A stretch of DNA of 15,842 nucleotides from Butyrivibrio sp. (GTDB lineage: Bacteria > Bacillota > Clostridia > Lachnospirales > Lachnospiraceae): positions 1 to 15,842 of the forward strand of contig JAILEJ010000424.1 of assembly GCA_024688095.1 (NCBI GenBank), written 5' to 3'. Made by a program: the position numbers and the translations under genes. Of the stretch, positions 7,388 to 14,171 are shown piece after piece. The notes below the pieces were generated by a model that did not search any database, was not told where the DNA came from, and worked only from the letters and a program-made list of their open reading frames with translations. The stretch's first letter is position 1. Each line of letters opens with the position of its first letter.

Positions 7388-8674
7388 TCACCCTATTACT
7401 ACATTATATTCGTAAAATTCCTGAGATACTTTGGCAAGATATTCAGGATCCTTTGCTCCTGCTGTCTCATAAGGAGAATGCATTGCAAGCTGTGCAAGAC
7501 CTATATCAACTGTATTTACTGCAACCTGAGTAGTTGAAATATTTCCAAGTGTTGATCCGCCTGCCATATCAGAACGATTTGTAAATGTCTGATATGGAAC
7601 CTTTGCTTTATCACAGATGTCTTTAAATATTGCAGCAGATATGGCATCAGTTGTATATTTCTGATTTGCATTATATTTTATTACAACACCTTTATTCATT
7701 GCAGGTTTATTTACCGGATCTGCCTTATCAACATGGTTTGGATGAACAGCATGAGCATTATCTGCTGATATCATAAAGCTGTTTGCAAGAGCTGTATGAT
7801 ACTGCTGTCTGCTTCTTCCCAGACTCTCATTAATTCTTTCAAGTGTATCCTTTAAAAACGTTGAAGCTGCACCCTGCTTTGTTCCACTTCCAACTTCTTC
7901 ATTGTCAAAAACAATATGAACAATAACATTCTTATCATTTTCTGCAGGAAGGAATCCTTCAAAAGTACCATAGCAGCATTCCAGATCATCCAGTTTTGTA
8001 GATGAAATGTATTCATTATCTGCGCCCCAGAATGTAGATTTAACTCTGTTATATAAAAAGAGATCTGTACTTAAGATATCTTTTTCTTTTACACCTGCAG
8101 CTTCTGCTACCTGTGCCATAAACCTTCCCTTTGAATTTTCATCTCCAAATATAGGAAGCATATCATTTTGTGCATTATATTTATATCCATCATTTGCTTC
8201 TCTGTTCATATGTATTGCAAGAGAAGGAAGCATTACCATATCTCTGTCAACATTTACAAGAACACTCTTAATACCATTCTTTTCCTTTACAAGGAGTCTT
8301 CCAGCAACAGAAAGTGGTCTGTCGAACCATGGTGCGCAAAGCATTCCGCCATATTTTTCCACATTGAGCTTTACATAGCATCCTGCTGCTTCCATTTCAG
8401 GGTCTTCTTTAATTTTAAAAGAAGGTGAATCACTGTGACTTGCTATCATATAAAAACCTTCAAAATCATTTTCAGGGATTTTAAAAGAAATAATTGATGA
8501 ACCATTTCTTGTAACATAATACTTTCCGCCTTTTTTCAGCTTCCATTCATTTCTTTCATCAAGTTTTGTAAATCCTTCACCATCGAGTACTATGCTCAGG
8601 TTCTTAATAACATGAAATGGACTTGGGCTGTTCTCTATAAATTTAAGCATATTTTGGGTAGTATTTTCGTACAT
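7388..8674 (-). CDS. apeB: M18-family metallo-aminopeptidase
   Basis: A cytoplasmic two-metal exopeptidase that releases N-terminal residues, often acidic ones, from peptides. Expected metal ligands and catalytic residues are visible: His80 and Asp82 (ASHSDSPS), Asp229/230 (KLDDLECC), Glu259/Glu260 (FDNEEVGSGT), Asp305 (ISADNAHAVHPNH) and His399 (AMHSPYET). The 428-aa length matches M18 enzymes, and the protein is complete. The ATG follows GAGGAAC. It is the first gene of a two-gene unit with crcB. No regulation beyond a possible -10 box is evident. The family is certain; the peptide preference is not. Confidence 0.95.
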   Translation of the reverse strand: MYENTTQNMLKFIENSPSPFHVIKNLSIVLDGEGFTKLDERNEWKLKKGGKYYVTRNGSSIISFKIPENDFEGFYMIASHSDSPSFKIKEDPEMEAAGCYVKLNVEKYGGMLCAPWFDRPLSVAGRLLVKEKNGIKSVLVNVDRDMVMLPSLAIHMNREANDGYKYNAQNDMLPIFGDENSKGRFMAQVAEAAGVKEKDILSTDLFLYNRVKSTFWGADNEYISSTKLDDLECCYGTFEGFLPAENDKNVIVHIVFDNEEVGSGTKQGAASTFLKDTLERINESLGRSRQQYHTALANSFMISADNAHAVHPNHVDKADPVNKPAMNKGVVIKYNANQKYTTDAISAAIFKDICDKAKVPYQTFTNRSDMAGGSTLGNISTTQVAVNTVDIGLAQLAMHSPYETAGAKDPEYLAKVSQEFYEYNVVIG

Positions 8675-8767
8675 TTTTTGTTCCTCTTTTCAACTTTCTA
8701 TCATTATGGTCTAATTGTAAGATTCATATATTTTGAAATATTTTTCTTCAAAACCACAATATATTCA

Positions 8768-8773
8768 AGTATA
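8768..8773 (-). promoter_or_regulatory. Possible -10 box of apeB-crcB
   Basis: TATACT on the minus strand lies about 95 bp upstream of the apeB start. The -35 position is not recognisable (TTCTAT at 16 bp), so this rests on the -10 alone. Confidence 0.3.
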
Positions 8774-8823
8774 ACTTATTTAAGAATTAATAGAACATTT
8801 TTTTAATAAAATCTAATATTTCA

Positions 8824-8853
8824 TTAGACTTAAAGGCTTAAATATGGTATTAT
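8824..8853 (+). promoter_or_regulatory. Promoter of the GH105 gene
   Basis: TTAGAC (8824-8829) and TATTAT (8848-8853) are separated by 18 bp. Transcription would start around 8860, inside the operator described next, which fits a repressible promoter. Confidence 0.65.
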
Positions 8854-8866
8854 GTAACCGCTTACA
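8853..8866 (+). promoter_or_regulatory. LacI/CcpA-type operator (cre-like)
   Basis: TGTAACCGCTTACA matches the degenerate cre pattern TGWNANCGNTNWCA and is nearly palindromic around CG. It begins at the last base of the -10 box and covers the expected start site, so a bound LacI-family regulator or CcpA would block transcription. Which protein binds cannot be told from the site. Confidence 0.7.
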
Positions 8867-8903
8867 TTTAGATATTTAGTAGATTTGATAAAGGATGGAT
8901 AAT

Positions 8904-10052
8904 ATGACCCGAGAAGAAACCTTCAAAATGCTTAATGAGTATATTGACTACCTGCTTGACAATTCTGATGCAGAACATCCAATGTGGAACATCGAGAAAG
9001 TCAGAAGCGGAAACCCCAACAAATGGAATTACATTGATGGTTGCATGGTAACTGCAATTCTTTATATGTATGAAATGACAGGCAACAAGAAATATCTTGA
9101 CTTCGCCGATAAATTTGTTGGATATTTTGTTCAGGAAGATGGCTCAATCAAAACTTATGATCCTGATGAACTTAATATAGATAATGTTAATCCTGGAAGA
9201 AATCTTTTCAGATTATATGATCTTACAGGCAAAGAAAAATATCGCAAAGCTATGGATACAATTAATAGTCAGCTTATCAAAATGCCTCGTACAAACGAAG
9301 GTAACTACTGGCATAAAAAAATATATCCATATCAGGTATGGCTTGATGGTCTCTTTATGGGACAGCCATTCCACATGGAATATGAAACAAGATACAATAA
9401 AATGCAAGGATGCCTTGATTCTATAAAACAATTCAAAAATGTTGAACGCCTACTAAAAGATCCTAAAACAGGTCTTTACTACCATGGCTACGATGAAAGT
9501 CGCGACATGTACTGGGCAGACAAAGAAACAGGCTGCAGCCCTAACTTCTGGCTTCGTGCACTTGGCTGGTTTGCCATTTCACTTGTTGACACTGCCGAAG
9601 CAATGAATGAATCAATGTATTACGAATATCGTTACCTTCAGACAATGCTCAAAAATCTTGCTGATGCACTTATACCTTTCCAGGATGAGAATGGAATGTT
9701 CTATCAGGTTGTAGATAAAAAAGATGAAAAGGGTAACTATCAGGAAACCTCAGGAACTGCGCTTATAGCATATGCGCTTCTAAAGGGTGTAAGGCTCGGA
9801 TATCTTCCAGAAAGATACTGCAGCTTTGCTGAAAAGGCATTCGATGGAATCACTTCAAAATATCTTGGAAGAAACGAAGATGGTTCTCCAAAAGTTAGTG
9901 GCATCTGTCTTGTAGCAGGTCTTGGCGGTGATAATCACAGAGATGGTTCTCTTGAATACTATTTCAGCGAACCTGTAGTTGAAAACGACGCCAAAGGTGT
10001 AGCACCTCTCCTTCTTGCTTACACCGAACTCCTCCGCAGACAAAAAGCCTAA
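8904..10052 (+). CDS. GH105 unsaturated rhamnogalacturonyl/glucuronyl hydrolase
   Basis: This enzyme hydrates and removes the 4,5-unsaturated uronic acid that lyases leave at the end of pectin (rhamnogalacturonan) or related oligosaccharides. It is an (alpha/alpha)6-barrel, with repeated aromatic/Asp segments: YIDGCMVTAILYMYE, YPYQVWLDGLFMGQPF (the Asp in WLDG is the expected catalytic acid, as in B. subtilis YteR), FWLRALGWFA and ETSGTALIAYALL. No signal peptide is present, so it acts on imported oligosaccharides in the cytoplasm. Length of 382 aa is normal. An ATG at 8895 overlaps the AAAGG ribosome site (8890-8894), so the ATG at 8904 is preferred. It stands alone, with no transporter nearby, behind a repressible promoter. 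Confidence 0.92.
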   Translation: MTREETFKMLNEYIDYLLDNSDAEHPMWNIEKVRSGNPNKWNYIDGCMVTAILYMYEMTGNKKYLDFADKFVGYFVQEDGSIKTYDPDELNIDNVNPGRNLFRLYDLTGKEKYRKAMDTINSQLIKMPRTNEGNYWHKKIYPYQVWLDGLFMGQPFHMEYETRYNKMQGCLDSIKQFKNVERLLKDPKTGLYYHGYDESRDMYWADKETGCSPNFWLRALGWFAISLVDTAEAMNESMYYEYRYLQTMLKNLADALIPFQDENGMFYQVVDKKDEKGNYQETSGTALIAYALLKGVRLGYLPERYCSFAEKAFDGITSKYLGRNEDGSPKVSGICLVAGLGGDNHRDGSLEYYFSEPVVENDAKGVAPLLLAYTELLRRQKA

Positions 10053-10077
10053 TTAACAATTTAATTTACAAAAAATA

Positions 10078-10197
10078 TATCAGGCGCTATAAAAATTAAA
10101 GTCAAAGAAAAAAATCTGTCAAGAGCATGCCGCTTAGCGGCGCTATGTACTCTTGACAGATTTTTTCTTTGCCTAATTAGTAGTAAAGCGCCTGATA
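10078..10197. repeat. Palindromic repeat P1, left border of the non-coding island
   Basis: A 120-bp self-complementary sequence. Outer arms TATCAGGCGCT (10078-10088) and AGCGCCTGATA (10187-10197) match perfectly. Inner arms around TCTGTCAAGAG/CTCTTGACAGA extend to about 23 bp with one length difference in the A/T run. A small hairpin GCCGC-TTA-GCGGC sits at the centre. It starts 25 bp after the GH105 stop and, with its T-rich flanks, should also terminate transcription from both sides. Its reverse complement matches P3 along most of its length, so P1 and P3 are inverted copies. Confidence 0.9.
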
Positions 10198-10260
10198 AAT
10201 AAGGTGTCGTAAGCCTTTTCTTTTATTTTATGATTTCGCAAACATCATTCAAAGTTCTAA

Positions 10261-10653
10261 TTACAGTGTCAGCAATTTTTATCAAGTTTAATCTATAATG
10301 AAACCCAAAAAAGCATTAAGTATTACAGTGTAATTGCTTTTGAATATCTTCCTGCACTGTAAGATATAGCTCCTGTTTTTGTTTTTTACAGTGCCAAAAT
10401 GATTTTGACTATCGGAATCTGTAATCCTTAATAATTTTTACAGTTTTTCACATCAAATTCTTGTAACATACTGCTTTATTTCAAATTTCCTTAAATAGTT
10501 TACAGTGCTGTTCTTTTAAACACTTTGCATTAACTGTAATTTGATTTTGAAATTACAGATTATTATAGAAAAATGATCATATGTCTGTAAAAGCACTTAT
10601 AACAGGCTAATATGTTACAGTATATTTGTTCATGCTTATCTAAATTGCTGTAA
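10261..10653. repeat. Array A: about seven 38-40-bp dyads, TTACAGTG...CACTGTAA
   Basis: Units start at 10261, 10323, 10386, 10438, 10500, 10553 and 10615. Each opens with TTACAG and, except the degenerate first and fourth, ends with CTGTAA 38-40 bp later. The best unit (10323-10362) has perfect 8-bp arms. Unit 10553-10590 has TTACAGA/TCTGTAA, where both arms changed together relative to TTACAGT/ACTGTAA. Start intervals are 62, 63, 52, 62, 53 and 62 bp. A possible eighth, decayed unit begins near 10675. There is no credible open reading frame. The role is unknown; a protein-binding array or RNA hairpins are both possible. Confidence 0.8.
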
Positions 10654-10734
10654 TCCGCAAACTTACCAGTATCTATACAGAAATATTGTATCAAAGTGCG
10701 GTATTATATAGATATTGGCGGTAGCAGAATATCA

Positions 10735-10855
10735 TGACTTTTTGTCACTTCGTTCCAAAAGTCACACAAATAAGCCAATTGAAGGCGACTGCGTCGCAGG
10801 GCCTATTTGCCTCTCGAATTACTTTCTCACGAAACACGCAGTAAATGCGCGTTTC
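10735..10855. other. Cluster of three hairpins between the arrays
   Basis: Three consecutive inverted repeats are visible. TGACTTTT and AAAAGTCA bound 10735-10764. AAATAAGCC and GGGCCTATTT bound 10768-10808, with an inner perfect GCGAC-TGC-GTCGC stem (10785-10797). GAAACACGCA and TGCGCGTTTC bound 10831-10855 with one mismatch. GC content is higher than in the neighbouring arrays. No gene or known RNA family is recognised. Confidence 0.6.
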
Positions 10856-10888
10856 TGATTAAATGCGTCGAAAACATATTATTTATTA

Positions 10889-10962
10889 GTCAAAATAAAA
10901 GTTCTGTCAAGAGTGCGTAGCACCGCGAAGCGGCACGCTCTTGACGGAGCTTTTTCTTTTAC
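10889..10962. repeat. Palindromic repeat P2, partial internal copy
   Basis: The core resembles P3 in the same orientation: GTCAAAATAAAAG, then TCTGTCAAGAG, a central GTAGCACCGCGAAGCGGCAC, then CTCTTGACGGAG and a T-rich arm. The outer TATCAGGCGCT arms of P1 and P3 are missing. It separates array A with its hairpin cluster from array B. Confidence 0.85.
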
Positions 10963-11004
10963 TACATACTTAAGTCAGATAAAAAATGCTGTCGCATGAA
11001 GAAA

Positions 11005-11459
11005 TTATGACTCTATGAATGTAGATGTGGCGTTGAGAGTCATAATAAGTACAATCAGCAAGTAAGGATTATGACTCTACAGCATTTCATGGTGCTAAAT
11101 AGGTCATAAAATATGAGCACTAGAGGGTTGTGGAACATGAATTTATGACTCTATGAATGTAGATGTGGTGGTTAGAGTCATAAGAAGTACAATAGGCAAG
11201 TAAGGATTATGACTCTACAGCATTTCATGGTGCTAAATAGGTCATAAAACTTAAGGATATACAGATCATTCATATTGAAATTATGACTTTTTGAGAGGGG
11301 ATGCGGTGTTGGAAGTCATAAAAAATGCTGAAGGTAAGGTGGTATTGTGACTCTACAATAGGAAATGATTCTTGTTAAGTCATAAAGCATAAATACTTGT
11401 GGGTTGTGGTTCTTGAAATCATGACTATATACGCAGAAATGCAGGTTTCAGAGCCATAA
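11005..11459. repeat. Array B: seven 41-bp dyads, TTATGACTCT...AGAGTCATAA
   Basis: Units of exactly 41 bp start at 11005, 11069, 11143, 11207, 11281, 11345 and 11419, so intervals alternate 64, 74, 64, 74, 64, 74 and gaps alternate 23 and 33 bp. All seven have ATG at unit positions 21-23, the exact centre, in addition to the dyad arms. Units 2 and 4 are identical. Units 1 and 3 differ at three positions. In unit 5 both members of the arm pair at positions 9 and 33 changed (C-G to T-A). Units 6 and 7 are decayed. The DNA just before the array (10971-11004) looks like the end of a lost earlier unit. No protein is encoded. Confidence 0.9.
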
Positions 11460-11503
11460 GAAGTACAACTTGAAATAAATATATGGCGTTAGCATATCTT
11501 ATT

Positions 11504-11624
11504 TATCAGGCGCTTGATTACAGATAAGTCAAAATAAAAGTTCTGTCAAGAGTGCATAGCACCGCGATGCGGCACGCTCTTGACAGAACTTTTGCTTTGA
11601 CTTTAATTTCTATAACGCCTGATA
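11504..11624. repeat. Palindromic repeat P3, right border of the non-coding island
   Basis: A 121-bp palindrome. Outer arms TATCAGGCGCT (11504-11514) and AACGCCTGATA (11614-11624) differ at one position. The inner 25-bp arms (11528-11552 and 11577-11601) differ at two positions. Its left flank CTTATTTATCAGGCGCT (11498-11514) is the exact reverse complement of 10187-10203 at P1, which establishes the inverted relation of the two borders. Confidence 0.92.
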
Positions 11625-11763
11625 ATTCAGGTGTACCTTTAACAATTTGAATAAAACTATTAAAAGCTATTTTGCTCTTATTCCTACTATTTTTTAATAT
11701 CTGTAAATGACTTCTAATATGCACCCCATGTCAAGGACACGCACGATTTATTTCGGATGTATT

Positions 11764-12075
11764 TTAAGCTAATGCTGATGGTAACTCTTTGGTGACAATA
11801 TAATGATAGTATTCATTTGGTGCCATTCCTCGGAGCTGTGACTGATATCTATCATTGTTATAATAATTTATCCAATCCGTTATCCTACCCAAGGCATCAT
11901 TGAATGTCTTCCATGATCTGATGTATGGTGATATTTCATCTTTCATGTGACCGAAGAAGCTCTCCTGTGGTGCATTATCCCAGCAATTGCCTCTCCTTGA
12001 CATTGATTGCCTCAGGCTGGAATTACCTAACAGTTCCCTGAATTTCACGCTGGTATAATGACAGCCTTGATCAGA
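11764..12075 (-). pseudogene. IS3-family transposase orfB, C-terminal fragment
   Basis: This is the end of an rve-type DDE integrase domain. Reading the minus strand across the weak GTG at 12046-12048, the frame begins with SDQGCHYTSVKFRELLG, so it includes the residues just after the second catalytic Asp. It carries the third catalytic residue, the Glu in NAPQESFFGHMKDE, and the usual end with ITDWINYYNNDRYQ and GMAPNEYY. It lacks its own start signals and cannot make a working transposase. It joins in sequence to the fragment at 15492-15842, with about 3.4 kb of RIT element between. The insert is the only lesion I can see in the visible part of the gene. Confidence 0.92.
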
Positions 12076-12097
12076 ATTATACCGAATTCGGTATAAT
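12076..12097. repeat. Perfect 22-bp palindrome at the RIT left end
   Basis: ATTATACCGAA followed by its own reverse complement. Its ATACCGAA half-sites resemble the outer part of the 12-bp end box. No counterpart exists at the right end. It lies between the mirror-symmetric terminus and the first transposase codons. Confidence 0.85.
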
Positions 12098-12100
12098 AGT

Positions 12101-12187
12101 GACTATGCCGAAGAAAATACTATGCCGAAGTTTTTCGCTTGTACCTAAAATCTCGATGCTTTTATCAAAATCTTCGGCATAGTATTA
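12101..12187. repeat. RIT left terminus
   Basis: Two direct copies of ACTATGCCGAAG (12102-12113, 12119-12130) are followed after 41 bp by an inverted copy (12172-12183), which sits 7 bp past the ritC stop. The first 35 bp match the right terminus in inverted orientation with two mismatches. Confidence 0.9.
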
Positions 12188-12190
12188 ACG

Positions 12191-13216
12191 TCAATCTAAT
12201 GTATAAAGAAGCTTTTTTATTGTTGGCTTTTTCCAGATTTTCCCGTTGTCAGCAAAGACTGGAGCAGCTTTATTCATAGCTTCACTCATCATTTCCAACG
12301 TAGCAAATGCATAAAAGCCAGATGTTGTTGACATACTTTCGTGACCAAGAAGTTGCATTATAAATGGCAATGGAACACCATTCCTATACAGATCCATGGC
12401 TTTAGTCTTTCTGATTAAGTGACAATGCACATCTGGTGGGACATCAACACAAGTTTTGCGCGCTTTGTCTGCCGCTGTTTTTAATATTAGACTGATACTA
12501 TCTGTTGAAAGATGATGTGGTACGCCGTCAAATCTGCTATAAAACAGAGGCCCTTCATTCATGTCAGGATGGAATTCTTTTAAATAGTGGTATAAATGAG
12601 CAACGGTTTTCTTCATAATCGGTACATTTCTGGTTTTTCGTCCTTTACCTATAAGAGTAACAAACGGATTTACAGCCTTTAAATGAAGTGATGATACTTT
12701 TAAATCTGCTAATTCCTGTACTCTTGCAGCTGTGTCATAAAGAAGAATCAAAAGCATTCTGTTTCGCCTGTGTTTGGCTGTTTTGGTGTCATATGCATCA
12801 AGTATAGACTTGGTTGCTGTGGGTTGGAGATATTCAATAGGCTTTTTCTCTTCTTTAACCTTTCTGATTGTACAGACATCATTATAGATGCCTCTTAGCT
12901 CAAAGTCCTCGTCTCCACAGTATTTGAGGAATGAGCGGATTGCAGTAAGCTTCAGATTTATAGTTTTAGGAGCATACTTCTTTGTTGATAACCATCCAAC
13001 AAAGTCTTTGACATTGGATCTGTTAAAAACATCAAATGTTACATCGCCTTCCTTAAGGCTTTTCTCACTTTCAAGGAAGGTAAGGAATGATAGCAATGAC
13101 TGCTTATAGGTTTCAACCGATTTATCTGACATGTTTCGAACAGCTGGCATATAGTCATGAAGATATGCCCGTGCCATTAACCAAAAATCCTTGTCTTTTT
13201 TTCTTTTATATTTCAT
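12191..13216 (-). CDS. ritC: Tyrosine recombinase, third gene of the RIT trio
   Basis: A 341-aa integrase of the phage-integrase (tyrosine recombinase) superfamily. An N-terminal core-binding SAM-like domain covers about 10-110, with the catalytic domain at about 130-330. The visible active-site residues are Arg165 (TAARVQEL), Lys191 (IGKGRKTR), His266 and Arg269 (HCHLIRKTKA), His292 (LGHESMSTT) and nucleophile Tyr302 (GFYAF). Lys270 replaces the His that commonly follows Arg in the LRHTFA-type motif. The ATG lies 11 bp inside ritB and is preceded by GGAGGTGG, so translation is coupled. The product presumably acts with the other two in strand exchange at the ends. It ends just short of the left inner box. 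The RIT assignment rests on the trio and its order. Confidence 0.9.
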   Translation of the reverse strand: MKYKRKKDKDFWLMARAYLHDYMPAVRNMSDKSVETYKQSLLSFLTFLESEKSLKEGDVTFDVFNRSNVKDFVGWLSTKKYAPKTINLKLTAIRSFLKYCGDEDFELRGIYNDVCTIRKVKEEKKPIEYLQPTATKSILDAYDTKTAKHRRNRMLLILLYDTAARVQELADLKVSSLHLKAVNPFVTLIGKGRKTRNVPIMKKTVAHLYHYLKEFHPDMNEGPLFYSRFDGVPHHLSTDSISLILKTAADKARKTCVDVPPDVHCHLIRKTKAMDLYRNGVPLPFIMQLLGHESMSTTSGFYAFATLEMMSEAMNKAAPVFADNGKIWKKPTIKKLLYTLD

Positions 13217-14171
13217 CGCTGTCCACCTCCGGAATCAACTCTTCGGTAGTAACAGCCATTTCCTGATATACGGGAAAGAAATCAGGAATCAGATGTATGT
13301 AGTAATAAGTACTTTCTAGTGAAGAATGCCCCATGTAGCGCATGAGATAAGGGAGCATTGCATGAATGTCCTTGCCCGCTACTGACCAGCGCATGATATT
13401 TGCACAGGCAAAATGATGCCGAAAGTCATATGCTCTTGGCTTTACCTTACCATCCCTCTTTAATCCTGCAGCTACCCAGATATCTCGAAAGTTTGCCGAT
13501 AGTGCTGTGGGTGAACAAATGCCACCACTTGCACCTGGGAAAAAGTATTCTCTATCCGGAAAGACCTTATGTATTGCTGACTCGTAATCATTCAAGTATT
13601 GTACGAGTTCATCTGATAGAAAAAGTCGTCTATCACGATGAGCCTTTGCCCATAGTATATCTATGTACCCCTTATCTAGATGTACATCTTTGCACTTGAG
13701 TTTTCTGGCTTCCCCAGATCTAACACCGCAGCAATACATAAATCTGTATAGTGCAGGAAAGACATATGCTCTGCCCGGGATTTTGTACCTTCGAACATAT
13801 ATATCGCACTCCTCAAAGAAACATTGAATCTCATGCTCGGTCATGAGATACACTTCAGCATGATATCGTTGAATAATAAATGAATTATCCATGACATAAG
13901 CATTAACATCACCCATGTTTACAAGATATCTTCCGAATTCTCGTATAGGTGATACCCAGCTTCTGTCACTGGTGGTGGATTTAGCAGCATGTTCATACGC
14001 CCAACCGTCTACAACCTCCTTGATCAAAGTGTCATGATTTCCATGGCTAAAGTTATACTGATCCAGTTCATGAAGGTACACTTCGGCTGTCTGATATTTA
14101 ATACCAAGTGAATGTTTGTAATCAAGAAAATCCTTTATTACTGCACTAAGTTTGCTAACGAGTGGCTTCAC
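13206..14171 (-). CDS. ritB: Tyrosine recombinase, second gene of the RIT trio
   Basis: A 321-aa tyrosine recombinase with a core-binding N-domain (about 5-100) and catalytic domain (about 110-300). Active-site candidates are Arg151 (CCGVRSGEA), Lys176, Arg251 (YDFRHHFA), His282 (MGHSSLEST) and Tyr289-291 (TYYYIHL). The first catalytic His of the usual HxLR box is Tyr248, a conservative change known from some recombinases. The start is GTG (14169-14171), overlapping the ritA stop as GTGA, with a strong AGGAGGTG ribosome site just upstream. The C-terminus overlaps ritC by 11 bp. It is part of one transcript with its neighbours. Activity on its own is uncertain. Confidence 0.9.
   Translation of the reverse strand: MKPLVSKLSAVIKDFLDYKHSLGIKYQTAEVYLHELDQYNFSHGNHDTLIKEVVDGWAYEHAAKSTTSDRSWVSPIREFGRYLVNMGDVNAYVMDNSFIIQRYHAEVYLMTEHEIQCFFEECDIYVRRYKIPGRAYVFPALYRFMYCCGVRSGEARKLKCKDVHLDKGYIDILWAKAHRDRRLFLSDELVQYLNDYESAIHKVFPDREYFFPGASGGICSPTALSANFRDIWVAAGLKRDGKVKPRAYDFRHHFACANIMRWSVAGKDIHAMLPYLMRYMGHSSLESTYYYIHLIPDFFPVYQEMAVTTEELIPEVDSDEI

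Noticed and set aside
7384..7440. Fluoride riboswitch ahead of crcB
   Set aside because: crcB starts 4 bp after apeB, so the upstream sequence is coding, and no riboswitch fold is recognised; nor was one seen before apeB.
11069..11109. 12-codon mini reading frames (ATG to TAA) inside array B units, with AAGG just upstream
   Set aside because: Only units 2 and 4, which are identical, stay open; units 1, 3, 5 and 6 have early stops, so coding is not conserved.
10261..11459. CRISPR array
   Set aside because: Repeats are imperfect dyads with decaying sequence, some spacers are themselves repeated, and no cas genes are present.
10078..11624. Integron attC sites
   Set aside because: The dyads lack the paired core sites of attC and no gene cassettes or integron-type integrase lie between them.
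11518..11724. 68-residue minus-strand frame
   Set aside because: It runs through palindrome P3 and the adjoining non-coding DNA and has no start signals or family resemblance.
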